Assembly: GCA_025612245.1 (NCBI GenBank)
Contig: JAAXKQ010000002.1
Coordinates: 372,001-436,000, forward strand
DNA: 64,000 bases
Source of the DNA: Ignavibacteria bacterium
Lineage (GTDB): Bacteria > Bacteroidota > Ignavibacteria > Ignavibacteriales > SURF-24
Direction of reading: 5' to 3'
The notes under the pieces are model-generated. The model was not told the origin of the DNA. It saw nothing but the letters and a program-made list of their open reading frames with translations, and ran no database searches. The position numbers and the translations under genes are program-made. Positions 1-7,353 of this stretch are shown one piece after another. Every line of letters begins with the position of its first letter. Positions within the stretch are counted from its first letter, which is position 1.

Positions 1-642
1 CTAAAGGACCCCTCAGCTATTCGTCCGGAAATAGTGTTTTCAAAAGCAAAAGAAAATGGGTCGATTACGCAGTATGTATATGCATGGATTAATGACAAGA
101 ATAACGACCCCGTTGAACTTAAAAACGGAGGCGTACTGCTGAATGGAAAGGAAATGCAGGTAAAGACGCTCCAGGGGTTGCCCTATTATTCGGGGCTTGA
201 CATTATCTCGGACATACGTGCGGGATATATTTACAATGTTGGCATAAAGCTGAATTCCGAGAAAACTTACAGCGCATCCATAAAGATCCCGGATAAGGAC
301 CTCTCAACGCTTACACTTCCTCTTTCACAGAACAGGAATCAGGATATGGTGATTAGCTGGACTGAAATTGATCCAAACAGGGAGCTGAAACTGGACATAC
401 TGAATTATTACAGGAAAGATAACCAGGAGCAAACGGAAGAGTTCCCGCTTTCTATTCCTCAAGAGAGCCTGAGCCAGGGGAAGCATACGATACCGTCTTC
501 TTATTTCAAGAATACAGAAAATGTTTATAAGACAAAAATAACTTTAATATCCACTGTAAAAGGAACGATATATGAAGGCTTCAGGGCAGGAAGTAAAATT
601 GAGGCAACGATATCAATTGCCAAATCCTGCCAGGTATATTAA
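1..642 (+). CDS. 3' part of a secreted or surface protein of unknown function
   Basis: The reading frame is open from the first base of the window, so the GTG at 34 is probably internal and the gene is cut at its 5' end. The visible ~213 residues have no catalytic motif that I recognise. They are polar, rich in Asn, Lys, Thr and Ser, with alternating hydrophobic positions typical of beta-sandwich extracellular modules. The sequence ends Ser-Cys-Gln-Val-Tyr with no sorting domain. No signal peptide can be judged because the start is missing. The next gene downstream is on the opposite strand, so this is the end of its transcription unit. A carbohydrate-binding, adhesin-like or cell-envelope role is possible but not shown. 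Confidence 0.7.
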   Translation, partial: LKDPSAIRPEIVFSKAKENGSITQYVYAWINDKNNDPVELKNGGVLLNGKEMQVKTLQGLPYYSGLDIISDIRAGYIYNVGIKLNSEKTYSASIKIPDKDLSTLTLPLSQNRNQDMVISWTEIDPNRELKLDILNYYRKDNQEQTEEFPLSIPQESLSQGKHTIPSSYFKNTENVYKTKITLISTVKGTIYEGFRAGSKIEATISIAKSCQVY

Positions 643-719
643 GGATCAGGGGATACTCTAAAGCAGTTTTCTTTAAAGAGATGGTCCTGAAATAAAAGTC
701 AGGACCATCGTTAAAAACT

Positions 720-1003
720 TTACATCAGCATCAAGCTCACCACAAAAGTTCCAATCAGCCCAACAATGATCGCAATTCCGTGGATTATGACCAGAGAAAA
801 AGATTTTCAGAGGGCAGAGTAAGTTTTCTGAGGGAAGGCATTTTCATGGATACGATAAAACAAAATATTGAGATCACAACAGTTGCCAGGACAAAACATG
901 CTGAATGATACAGAATTTCCAGTCCCCTCCCCGGGCTGCCGCCGCCACTTGTAAGGAGGTATTTCCGTATAAGGAGCTTTAGCGGCAGGCCCGGTAAGCC
1001 CTG
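720..1003 (-). pseudogene. Frameshifted remnant of a small membrane protein
   Basis: This 361-bp gap has no intact gene, but on the minus strand it reads like a broken one. Directly after the TAG of the YeiH-type gene, and in the same frame, an open stretch runs from 1003 to a TAA at 785-787 and contains a strongly hydrophobic segment (LATVVISIFCFIVSM) and a basic loop. A second hydrophobic stretch (IAIIVGLIGTFVVSLMLM) ends at the stop at 720-722 in another frame that is open only from about 806. Joining the two near 787-806 would give a protein of roughly 90 residues with two membrane helices. No good start codon is visible upstream. It could be a decayed gene or a chance hydrophobic reading. 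Confidence 0.3.
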
Positions 1004-1939
1004 CTAAACTACAAAAAACAGAGAGACCGACGAAACCGCAAGCCAGAGTAGTATGCCAAGTACAAATGGTCTTATTCCCACGGTTTTCAATGTAGAACGG
1101 GACAGGTTTGCCCCAATTAGGAAAAGCGTTACCACGAGTCCTCTTTTTGCAATCTGGTAAATAATTCCGGATAGGGGGCTCAAAAAGGGCAGATAGGTAT
1201 TAAGAATCATGGCGGCAAAAAATGCAAAAATGAAATATGGAATTTTGACCTTTTTTATGTTGCTTCTAAAGGCAAAGCCCGAAGCCAGGGCAACGGGAAT
1301 AATCCAAAGGGCCCGGGCTAACTTTATTGTTGTAGCAGTTGCAAGTGCAGACTTGCCGTACTGGGCAGAGGCCCCAACTACGGAGCTGGTATCGTGAATT
1401 GCAATTGCCGACCAGAGGCCGAACTGGCCCTCCGAAAGGTGGAAGTGATGGCCAACAGCCGGGAAAACCAAAAGTGCAATGCTGTTAAGAATAAATACCA
1501 CTCCCAGTGCAACAGAAGTATTTTCGTGTTTGGCGTCGATTACGGGGGCTACGGCAGCAATGGCGCTGCCACCGCAGATTGCAGTTCCGGCTGAGATGAG
1601 GTAGGAAGTTTTCCGGTCCACTTTAAGAATGCGCGAAATAACAAAGCCAAATGTGAATGTAAAAGCTATTCCTGAGACGGTAAAGATAAAGCCTTTTTTA
1701 CCGGCATCCAAAGCTGCCATTGCATTCATGCCGAAGCCGAGGCCGATTACTGAGAATTGCAGGAGCTTATGAGTAAGTCTGCCTGTTTTCTCCTGGAACG
1801 GGTTTCCGGTAGAAAGAGAAAATGCAATGCCCAGAAGGAGTGCAAGAGGCGCTGCTACAAATGGGAAGATGCAGAGTAGAATGAGAAAAACAAATGTTAC
1901 TTTTATAAGTGTCTGTTTTGAGAAAGAAAGTTTAACCAT
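1004..1939 (-). CDS. YeiH/UPF0324-family membrane protein (putative sulfate exporter family)
   Basis: Integral inner-membrane protein of about 311 residues with around ten hydrophobic helices, matching the usual length of the YeiH (UPF0324) family. The conserved central region with AGTAICGGSAIAAVAPVI followed by a His-containing stretch (AIHDTSSVVGASAQYG) is typical. The family is annotated as putative sulfate or anion exporters; the substrate is not established. I prefer the ATG at 1939, which has a weak GGA 8 nt upstream, over the GTG at 1963, which lacks a Shine-Dalgarno sequence; the longer form would add 8 residues. It lies 64-88 nt downstream of a LysR-type regulator on the same strand. 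Such regulators often sit next to yeiH, usually divergently. An inverted repeat in the gap may be the operator. Confidence 0.88.
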   Translation of the reverse strand: MVKLSFSKQTLIKVTFVFLILLCIFPFVAAPLALLLGIAFSLSTGNPFQEKTGRLTHKLLQFSVIGLGFGMNAMAALDAGKKGFIFTVSGIAFTFTFGFVISRILKVDRKTSYLISAGTAICGGSAIAAVAPVIDAKHENTSVALGVVFILNSIALLVFPAVGHHFHLSEGQFGLWSAIAIHDTSSVVGASAQYGKSALATATTIKLARALWIIPVALASGFAFRSNIKKVKIPYFIFAFFAAMILNTYLPFLSPLSGIIYQIAKRGLVVTLFLIGANLSRSTLKTVGIRPFVLGILLWLAVSSVSLFFVV

Positions 1940-2006
1940 ATCCGAAATCCAAATTTGTGACACGGTAAAACTATCAGTTTTTCCAGTTAAGGTCTAATGA
2001 ATAAAA

Positions 2007-2033
2007 GTTATTGGTTATAACGTAAAGTTATAG
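2007..2033. promoter_or_regulatory. Inverted repeat between lysR and the YeiH-type gene (possible operator)
   Basis: Arms TATAAC (2016-2021) and GTTATA (2027-2032) form a perfect 6-bp inverted repeat with a 5-bp spacer. A further GTTAT half-site occurs at 2008-2012, so GTTAT appears three times in 27 bp. A dyad of this size just upstream of a gene controlled by an adjacent LysR protein fits the T-N11-A class of LysR sites. It overlaps the lysR stop codon at 2028-2030. Binding is inferred only. Confidence 0.35.
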
Positions 2034-2930
2034 CTGAACATTATACCTGTTTTTAAGGAAAGCAATGAAATTGTTTACCAGCTTTTCAGGAGTTCCTTTT
2101 TGGTGCACAAAGTAAAAGTTCCTAAATATCCTTCCTTCCTCAAGCTCAATTACCTTGAATTCACCGCTTAAGATTTCCTCTTTTAATGCCTGAATTGATA
2201 CAACCCCAATTGCATCGGCGTGCTTGAGGAAAAGTTTTATGCTTTCCGTACTGCCAAGCTGAATGAGTGTATTCATTTCATCGAGTTTCAGTCCATACTG
2301 CCGGATAAAATCCCCGAAGACTTCCAGTGTACCCGAGCCGTTTTCGCGCAGCACGAGGTCCGATTTTCTGAGGTCATTTAACGAGCAGGCCTCGAGGCGG
2401 TAATAAATGCTGCTTTTATGGGTTATAAGAACGAGCTCATCCTTAATAAAAAGCGTATACTGAAGCGCACTGTTAGCGGGCAGGCCTTCAATTATGCCCA
2501 GGTTAATTTCGTGCTTCTGCAGGAGGTCTTCGACCGTTTTGCTGTTTTCGTTAAGCAGCGTCAGCTTAAGCGAAGGATTTGCCTGGCGGAACTGGGCCAG
2601 TACCGGAGGCAGTACATACTGGGCAATTGTGGTGCTGGCACCAATTGTAAGTTCGCCCGAAACCTGTTCACTTAGAAGTGACATGTCGTTTTTAAGCCTT
2701 TTATACTGGGCCAGTATAACGCCTGTATGCTCCAGAAAAAGCTTTCCCGCGGCAGTAAGCGCAATACCTTTGTTATTCCTTTCGAAAAGTTTTATGCCCA
2801 GTTCATCTTCAAGAGAACTGATCTGCTTTGTAACTGCCGGCTGGCTCACATAAAGGTCCTCGGCAGCTTTGGAAAAGCTTCCTCCGGTTGCAACTTTATG
2901 GAATACCAGCAGCTTAAATTCATTCATCAT
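2028..2930 (-). CDS. LysR-family transcriptional regulator
   Basis: A 300-residue protein, the standard LysR length. Residues 1-62 form the winged helix-turn-helix (FHKVATGGSFSKAAEDLYVSQ, then AVTKQISSLEDELG and LFERN). Residues ~90-295 form the periplasmic-binding-like effector domain, beginning at GELTIGASTTIAQYVLP. The effector domain resembles the CysB/YeiE group. That fits the downstream YeiH-type transporter, probably its target, although the ligand cannot be read from the sequence. It is transcribed toward that gene, and the two may form one unit. The start ATG-ATG at 2930 could also be the second Met. A short dyad at 2966-2981 lies just upstream and may serve autoregulation. Confidence 0.92.
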   Translation of the reverse strand: MMNEFKLLVFHKVATGGSFSKAAEDLYVSQPAVTKQISSLEDELGIKLFERNNKGIALTAAGKLFLEHTGVILAQYKRLKNDMSLLSEQVSGELTIGASTTIAQYVLPPVLAQFRQANPSLKLTLLNENSKTVEDLLQKHEINLGIIEGLPANSALQYTLFIKDELVLITHKSSIYYRLEACSLNDLRKSDLVLRENGSGTLEVFGDFIRQYGLKLDEMNTLIQLGSTESIKLFLKHADAIGVVSIQALKEEILSGEFKVIELEEGRIFRNFYFVHQKGTPEKLVNNFIAFLKNRYNVQL

Positions 2931-2965
2931 CTCAGGTATTCATCCGGAATTAATGTAACTTCATA

Positions 2966-2981
2966 AAGTAACAAATTACTT
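2966..2981. promoter_or_regulatory. Short dyad upstream of lysR
   Basis: AAGTAA (2966-2971) and TTACTT (2976-2981) form a perfect 6-bp inverted repeat separated by CAAA, 36 nt upstream of the lysR start. Autoregulatory LysR sites usually lie here, but the dyad is AT-rich and short enough to arise by chance. Confidence 0.22.
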
Positions 2982-3003
2982 CAAAACGTGCAAAAAAGCG
3001 CAA

Positions 3004-3954
3004 CTACCTGACGGTAAAATACCAGATTCCGAAATAATTATTCTCATCGGTCCAAAGGCTTTCTTTTCTGAAGCATTCGTGAGTAAGCCTTTCAAATTCA
3101 GCGGGGTTGTACTTGTAAGAATATTCAGTCAGTATTTTATCTCCCCTTGCAAAAAATATCTTGTGTCCGGCAATATGCACCGTTTGGACCAGGCTGCTAA
3201 CGAGGTACATCTCGATTCTGTCTTTGAGGTGATTATAGACAGCCTTGTGCGAGAAGTTCTGGATCTCAAAGTCGCTTCCAAACTCCCTGTTGAGTCTTTC
3301 GAGAATATTCAGGTTGAACCTTGCCGTAATATTTTCTCTGTCGTTGTATGCGCTATGCAGAATGGAGGGATCTTTTTTCAGGTCGACCCCAACCAGGAAT
3401 CCACCGCCATGGCCCAGGAACTGTGCCACTATTTTAAGAAAATGCTGGAGTTCCCTGTGCGTGAAGTTACCGATGCTGGAGCCCGGGTAATAGAGCACTT
3501 TCTTAAAATCCTGCGGCACGGCTCCGGTGAAGGCTTCAAAATCTTTTGTGTAATCGCCGGCAATAGGAATAACTTTCAGTCCCGGATAGTTACGCTTAAG
3601 CGTCTCTGCTGTTTTCAGGAGATGTTCTTCGGAAATGTCCAAGGGTACATAAACAGGCAGTTCTTTCATGTTATCGAAAAGAAGCCGGGTTTTGATGCTG
3701 CTTCCGCTTCCAGGCTCAATGAGCGCGGTCTTTGGGTTTTCAATAAAGGAGGTAATCTCGTGTATGTTATCTTTCATTATACGGATTTCAGTCCTGGTAA
3801 GATAATATTCATCGAGCATGCAAATAAGGTCAAAGAGCTTTGAGCCTCTCTCGTCGTAGAAAAGTTTGCTCGGCAGTCTTTTTGTTTCTGAAAGCAGGCC
3901 TTCGAGTATTTCTTCCTGCAGTCCGGGTTCCTTAAGGAGCTGGTTTTGTAACAT
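3004..3954 (-). CDS. egtD: L-histidine N(alpha)-methyltransferase (EgtD)
   Basis: Makes hercynine by trimethylating the alpha-amino group of histidine with S-adenosylmethionine, the first step of ergothioneine synthesis. The 316 residues match the family length. The N-terminal signature LPSKLFYDERGSKLFD (27-42) and EYYLTRTE (49-56) are typical, followed by the SAM motif EPGSGSSIKTRLLFD (80-94) and PGSSIGNF (157-164), whose Asn-163 corresponds to the histidine-binding Asn of the mycobacterial enzyme. Near the C-terminus, Glu-277 and Ser-279 in TEYSYKY align with the Glu/Ser pair that binds the substrate imidazole. The egtB homologue is next upstream on the same strand, 128 nt away with a strong hairpin between them, which supports the pathway assignment. 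EgtC and EgtE candidates are not in this window. Confidence 0.9.
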   Translation of the reverse strand: MLQNQLLKEPGLQEEILEGLLSETKRLPSKLFYDERGSKLFDLICMLDEYYLTRTEIRIMKDNIHEITSFIENPKTALIEPGSGSSIKTRLLFDNMKELPVYVPLDISEEHLLKTAETLKRNYPGLKVIPIAGDYTKDFEAFTGAVPQDFKKVLYYPGSSIGNFTHRELQHFLKIVAQFLGHGGGFLVGVDLKKDPSILHSAYNDRENITARFNLNILERLNREFGSDFEIQNFSHKAVYNHLKDRIEMYLVSSLVQTVHIAGHKIFFARGDKILTEYSYKYNPAEFERLTHECFRKESLWTDENNYFGIWYFTVR

Positions 3955-4041
3955 AGGTCATTTCCTCCGGTTTAATTAGTGATAGAAATCTGCCGGACTT
4001 TGGCTTAATAAGCCAGTGTCCGAATTATAGCAAAACCATGA

Positions 4042-4069
4042 GGCGCCGCAGAGCAAGCTCTGTGGCGCC
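4042..4069. terminator. GC-rich hairpin between egtB and egtD
   Basis: Twelve-base arms 4042-4053 and 4058-4069 pair completely, with one G-U, around a CAAG loop. On the minus strand the hairpin follows the egtB stop and is itself followed by a short interrupted T stretch (TCATGGTTTTG), so it is only a moderate intrinsic terminator. It may reduce read-through into egtD or protect the egtB transcript end. Confidence 0.5.
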
Positions 4070-4082
4070 GGTGAAAAAAACA

Positions 4083-5450
4083 TCAAATTACGGGAGCGTC
4101 CTTGGCCAGGCGGATTCCTGTAAACTGCCATCTGCTGTGAGGGGGAAAGAAGTTTCTGTAAGCTCTTCTGATATGCCAGAGGCTGGTTACGCAGGAACCT
4201 CCTTTTAAGACCATCTGGTTGGACATGAATTTCCCGTTATATTCACCCAGTACGCCCTGAAGCGGCCTGAAACCGGGATAAGCCGTGTAAGGGCTGGAAG
4301 TCCACTCCCACACATCCCCGAACATCTGATGAAGTATAGGTGAGGTGATGTTGTGCATTAGGGGAGCAGGATGAAAGCGTCCGTTTTCAACGAAATTTCC
4401 GTCCATCGGATGATCTGAAGCTGCCGATTCCCATTCCTCTTCTCTTGGCAGGCGGAAGCCTGCCCAGCGTGCATATGCATCTGCCTCATAAAAGCTCACG
4501 TGGCAGACAGGTTCCGAAGGGTTGAGCTTCAGCAAGCCTCCCAGCGTAAAATTAAACCATGCGCCGTCTTTTCTCTGCCAGTAAAGCGGGGCCTGCCAGT
4601 TATTCTTCTCAGCCGCCATCCAGCCATCCGAAAGCCAAAGCTCAGGGTGCTTGTAGCCACCGGCCTCAATAAAATCCAGGTATTCCCCGTTAGTCACGAG
4701 CCGCGAAGAGAGCCTGTAGGGTTCGAGAAAAACGTTGTGCAAGGGTTTTTCGTTGTCGAAAGAAAAAGCTTTTCCCTCGTAACCAATACGGTAAATCCCT
4801 TCGTCGAAACTGACCCACTCAACCGGAGGTATGTACACAACGGGGGATTCCTTAGCACTGCTGTAGACGGGATAAAGAGGGTTAACTGAAAACACATTCT
4901 TAATATCCGTAAGAAGCAGCTCCTGGTGCTGCTGCTCGTGATTAAGTCCGAGTTCAATTACAGGGGCAATGTTATTTATCTCCTCGTCCGAAGCCTTATC
5001 GAAAAATTCGAGCAGTAGCTTGTCGATGTGTCCCCTGTAGTCGTAAACTTCCCGAACCGTAGGCCGCGAGATGAGTCCTCGCATTGAGCGCTCATAAAAG
5101 TCGCCTGCCTGTACGTAATAGCTGTTAAAAAGATAGTTATAAACGGGGTTGAAAAAGCTATAGTTAATGATAAGCTTACTTAAGACGAAGGTCTCAAAAA
5201 ACCAGCTCGTATGTGCCAGATGCCACTTTGCAGGGCTAACCTCAGGCATCGACTGAACCACGTAATCCTCAGTTTCAAGCGGGTTGCAGAGAGTAGAGGT
5301 GAAGGCACGAACCGCCTTAAAATTTTGCATGAGCTCTGTCCTTTTCGTAAAGAGGTCATCAGTTCTTATCTTCTCTTCCGGTTCTCTTTTATCCTCTGTG
5401 CCCGCTTTACTTACCTCAGTTTTATTTTTTATTCCCGATCGATTCTTCAT
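4083..5450 (-). CDS. egtB: Hercynine oxygenase, ergothioneine sulfoxide synthase (EgtB)
   Basis: Iron(II) enzyme that joins hercynine to a thiol donor (gamma-glutamylcysteine or cysteine) using O2. An N-terminal DinB-like bundle is followed by a formylglycine-generating-enzyme-type sulfatase-modifying domain (~residues 205-455, with CHVSFYEADAYARWAGFRLP and GGSCVT). The iron ligands are visible: the His in WHLAHTSWFFE (H80) and the HxxxH in NHEQQHQE (H171, H175) in ATG-start numbering. I chose the ATG at 5450 because AGGA lies 6 nt upstream; a GTG at 5498 would add 16 residues and has no clear ribosome site. The start region is rich in Lys and Glu and disordered. The egtD homologue follows downstream. 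The thiol donor cannot be assigned from sequence alone. Confidence 0.88.
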   Translation of the reverse strand: MKNRSGIKNKTEVSKAGTEDKREPEEKIRTDDLFTKRTELMQNFKAVRAFTSTLCNPLETEDYVVQSMPEVSPAKWHLAHTSWFFETFVLSKLIINYSFFNPVYNYLFNSYYVQAGDFYERSMRGLISRPTVREVYDYRGHIDKLLLEFFDKASDEEINNIAPVIELGLNHEQQHQELLLTDIKNVFSVNPLYPVYSSAKESPVVYIPPVEWVSFDEGIYRIGYEGKAFSFDNEKPLHNVFLEPYRLSSRLVTNGEYLDFIEAGGYKHPELWLSDGWMAAEKNNWQAPLYWQRKDGAWFNFTLGGLLKLNPSEPVCHVSFYEADAYARWAGFRLPREEEWESAASDHPMDGNFVENGRFHPAPLMHNITSPILHQMFGDVWEWTSSPYTAYPGFRPLQGVLGEYNGKFMSNQMVLKGGSCVTSLWHIRRAYRNFFPPHSRWQFTGIRLAKDAPVI

Positions 5451-5680
5451 TTTCATTCCTAAAATTATATCAAAAATCAAAGCGCCATAAAACTTCACTT
5501 AGTGATTATTAATAAATTATCGGCCTTAATTCAATTGATGGAAATTTTATTACCCCCCGGCCCCGGCATAAGGCGGCAATCGGCTAAATGCCTTGATTTT
5601 ATTGCGTGGTATATTTTCTTAGAAATTAAAGGGTGAGCTTACCGCCGGGAAAATTATCCATAAACTTTAAGGAAACTACA

Positions 5681-6331
5681 TTGGAAATCAGCCGCAGTTC
5701 AGAAAATACCTGGCTAGATGTGAGCGCTCCGGTTCATAGCGGAATGCAGCACTGGCCCGGGGAGCCTGAGGTTTTAATCGACAGGATTGCAGACATGGGA
5801 AAAGGAAATGTGGCTAACGTTTCCGTGCTTTCGATGAGCGCACATACCGGAACGCACATGGACGCTCCACGTCACTTCTTCAAAGAGGGAAAGGATATAT
5901 CGCTGGTGCCGTTTGAAGTTCTCATAGGGCCGGCGCTTCTGATTGAAGTTAAAAATCCGCAGCGAGTTGACCTTTCTGACCTAATGGATTATGACCTCAG
6001 GCCGGAAAGCCGTGTGCTCTTGAAGACTGCAAACTCTGAAAAAGAGTGGTTTAACATGGATTTCAGCAAAAGTTACACGGGCCTTTCAGCCAGTGCAGCA
6101 AAGTACCTTGCCGAAAGAAAAGTCCGGCTTGTGGGAATTGACTTTCTTTCCATCGGCACTTATGAGGAGGACGAAGAGGTTCACAGAGTGCTTCTCGGCT
6201 CGGGCATCTGGATTATTGAGGGGCTTTATTTGAAAGGGATTCCCGAAGGGATCTATGACATGATCTGCCTGCCGCTAAGGCTTATAGGCTCCGACGGGGC
6301 TCCGGCAAGAGCAGTGCTAAGAAAAATATAG
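5681..6331 (+). CDS. Cyclase-family / kynurenine-formamidase-like metal hydrolase
   Basis: The HxGTHxDxPxHF signature of the cyclase (KynB-like) superfamily is clear in AHTGTHMDAPRHF, preceded by MQHWPGEP and followed by the conserved GIDFLSIG element. These enzymes are Zn or Mn hydrolases that open amides or cyclic esters; kynurenine formamidase is the best-known member, but most members have unknown substrates. I start at TTG 5681 because AAGGA lies 7 nt upstream and the protein (216 residues) then begins at the usual family position. The frame is open back to a GTG at 5633, which abuts its only purine-rich site. No tryptophan-degradation genes are nearby. It is the first gene of a tight operon with a 6-phosphogluconate dehydrogenase and an isocitrate-lyase-family enzyme, which suggests lactone or sugar-acid metabolism instead. 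Confidence 0.82.
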   Translation: MEISRSSENTWLDVSAPVHSGMQHWPGEPEVLIDRIADMGKGNVANVSVLSMSAHTGTHMDAPRHFFKEGKDISLVPFEVLIGPALLIEVKNPQRVDLSDLMDYDLRPESRVLLKTANSEKEWFNMDFSKSYTGLSASAAKYLAERKVRLVGIDFLSIGTYEEDEEVHRVLLGSGIWIIEGLYLKGIPEGIYDMICLPLRLIGSDGAPARAVLRKI

Positions 6332-6345
6332 TAAGGGGGCAAGTA

Positions 6346-7311
6346 ATGGAGGATAAGAAAAGAACCTTTGGAATAATAGGTCTGGGGAAAATGGGCGGAA
6401 GTCTGGCGCTGCAGGCAATGGGAAAAGGCTACAGCGTTGCAGGACTGGATAAATCGGAGCTATCATCCCAGCTGAAGGAATCGGCACTCAAGAGGGCAAA
6501 GGATGCCAGGGAACTGGTTGGAAGCCTTGAAAGGCCGCGGATTGTATTTATCTATGTGCCTGCGGGTAAGGTTGTGGATACGGTACTTGGGGAGCTTTCG
6601 GAGGCTATGACAAAAGGTGATATAATTGTTGACGGCGGGAACTCGTACTGGGGAGATTCCATAAGGCGGGCTGAAAGGTTAAAAGAGAAAGGATTGTACT
6701 TAATTGACTGCGGCACAAGCGGAGGCGTATCAGGGGCCAGAAACGGAGCATGCTTTATGGTTGGTGGTGAAACCGAAGCGGTTGACTTAATTGCACCCAT
6801 ATTAAAGGACCTGGCTGTTCCCGAAGGCTTTGTACGTGCAGGGGCCTCAGGCTCGGGGCATTATGTGAAACTCGTGCATAACGGAATTGAGTTCGGTATG
6901 CTTGAGGCAATTGCAGAAGGCATGGACCTTCTGGAAAACTACAGGGAGAAACTCGACATAAATAAAATCCTTCACACCTGGAATCATGGCTCTGTTATCA
7001 GGTCGTGGCTTGTTGAGCTGATGGAGCAGTCCTATAGCGAACTAAAGGGAATAGAAGCAGTGCCGCCTTATGTAGAGGATACAGGGGAAGTTAACTGGCT
7101 TGTTGGTGATGCAATGCACATGGAAGTTTCTATACCCGTTATAAGTCAGTCAGTTATGCGGCTTTTTGCCTCACGCGACAGCCGCAAGAACTGGGCACGG
7201 GCAATTGCCATGATGCGCCACGGCTTTGGCGGCCATCCATACGGCGAAAACGCAGGAATCAAGTACGAAAGGAAGTTTGGAAGAGTTGGCGGCTACCAGA
7301 TGGAAGAATAG
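6346..7311 (+). CDS. gnd: 6-phosphogluconate dehydrogenase, decarboxylating (short form)
   Basis: Oxidative decarboxylation of 6-phosphogluconate to ribulose 5-phosphate in the cytoplasm. The 321 residues match the short YqeC/GntZ-like class (~300) rather than the 470-residue class, and that class often prefers NAD. The Rossmann motif GLGKMGG is at residues 12-18. The substrate motifs are DGGNSYWGDS, DCGTSGGVSGA and the catalytic KxxHN in GSGHYVKLVHNGIEFG. The ATG is 14 nt after the preceding stop with GGGGG as ribosome site. The neighbours, a cyclase-family hydrolase and an isocitrate-lyase-like enzyme, suggest a catabolic role for a sugar acid rather than the housekeeping pentose-phosphate pathway; this is inference. 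Confidence 0.9.
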   Translation: MEDKKRTFGIIGLGKMGGSLALQAMGKGYSVAGLDKSELSSQLKESALKRAKDARELVGSLERPRIVFIYVPAGKVVDTVLGELSEAMTKGDIIVDGGNSYWGDSIRRAERLKEKGLYLIDCGTSGGVSGARNGACFMVGGETEAVDLIAPILKDLAVPEGFVRAGASGSGHYVKLVHNGIEFGMLEAIAEGMDLLENYREKLDINKILHTWNHGSVIRSWLVELMEQSYSELKGIEAVPPYVEDTGEVNWLVGDAMHMEVSIPVISQSVMRLFASRDSRKNWARAIAMMRHGFGGHPYGENAGIKYERKFGRVGGYQMEE

Positions 7312-7353
7312 AAAAAGTAACCGTACGGATTAACCCTCATAAGGAGAGAGAAA

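Noticed and set aside
3079-3843. 254-codon plus-strand frame antisense to egtD
   Set aside because: It is the shadow of a conserved gene with clear motifs on the other strand; it has no ribosome site and no family resemblance.
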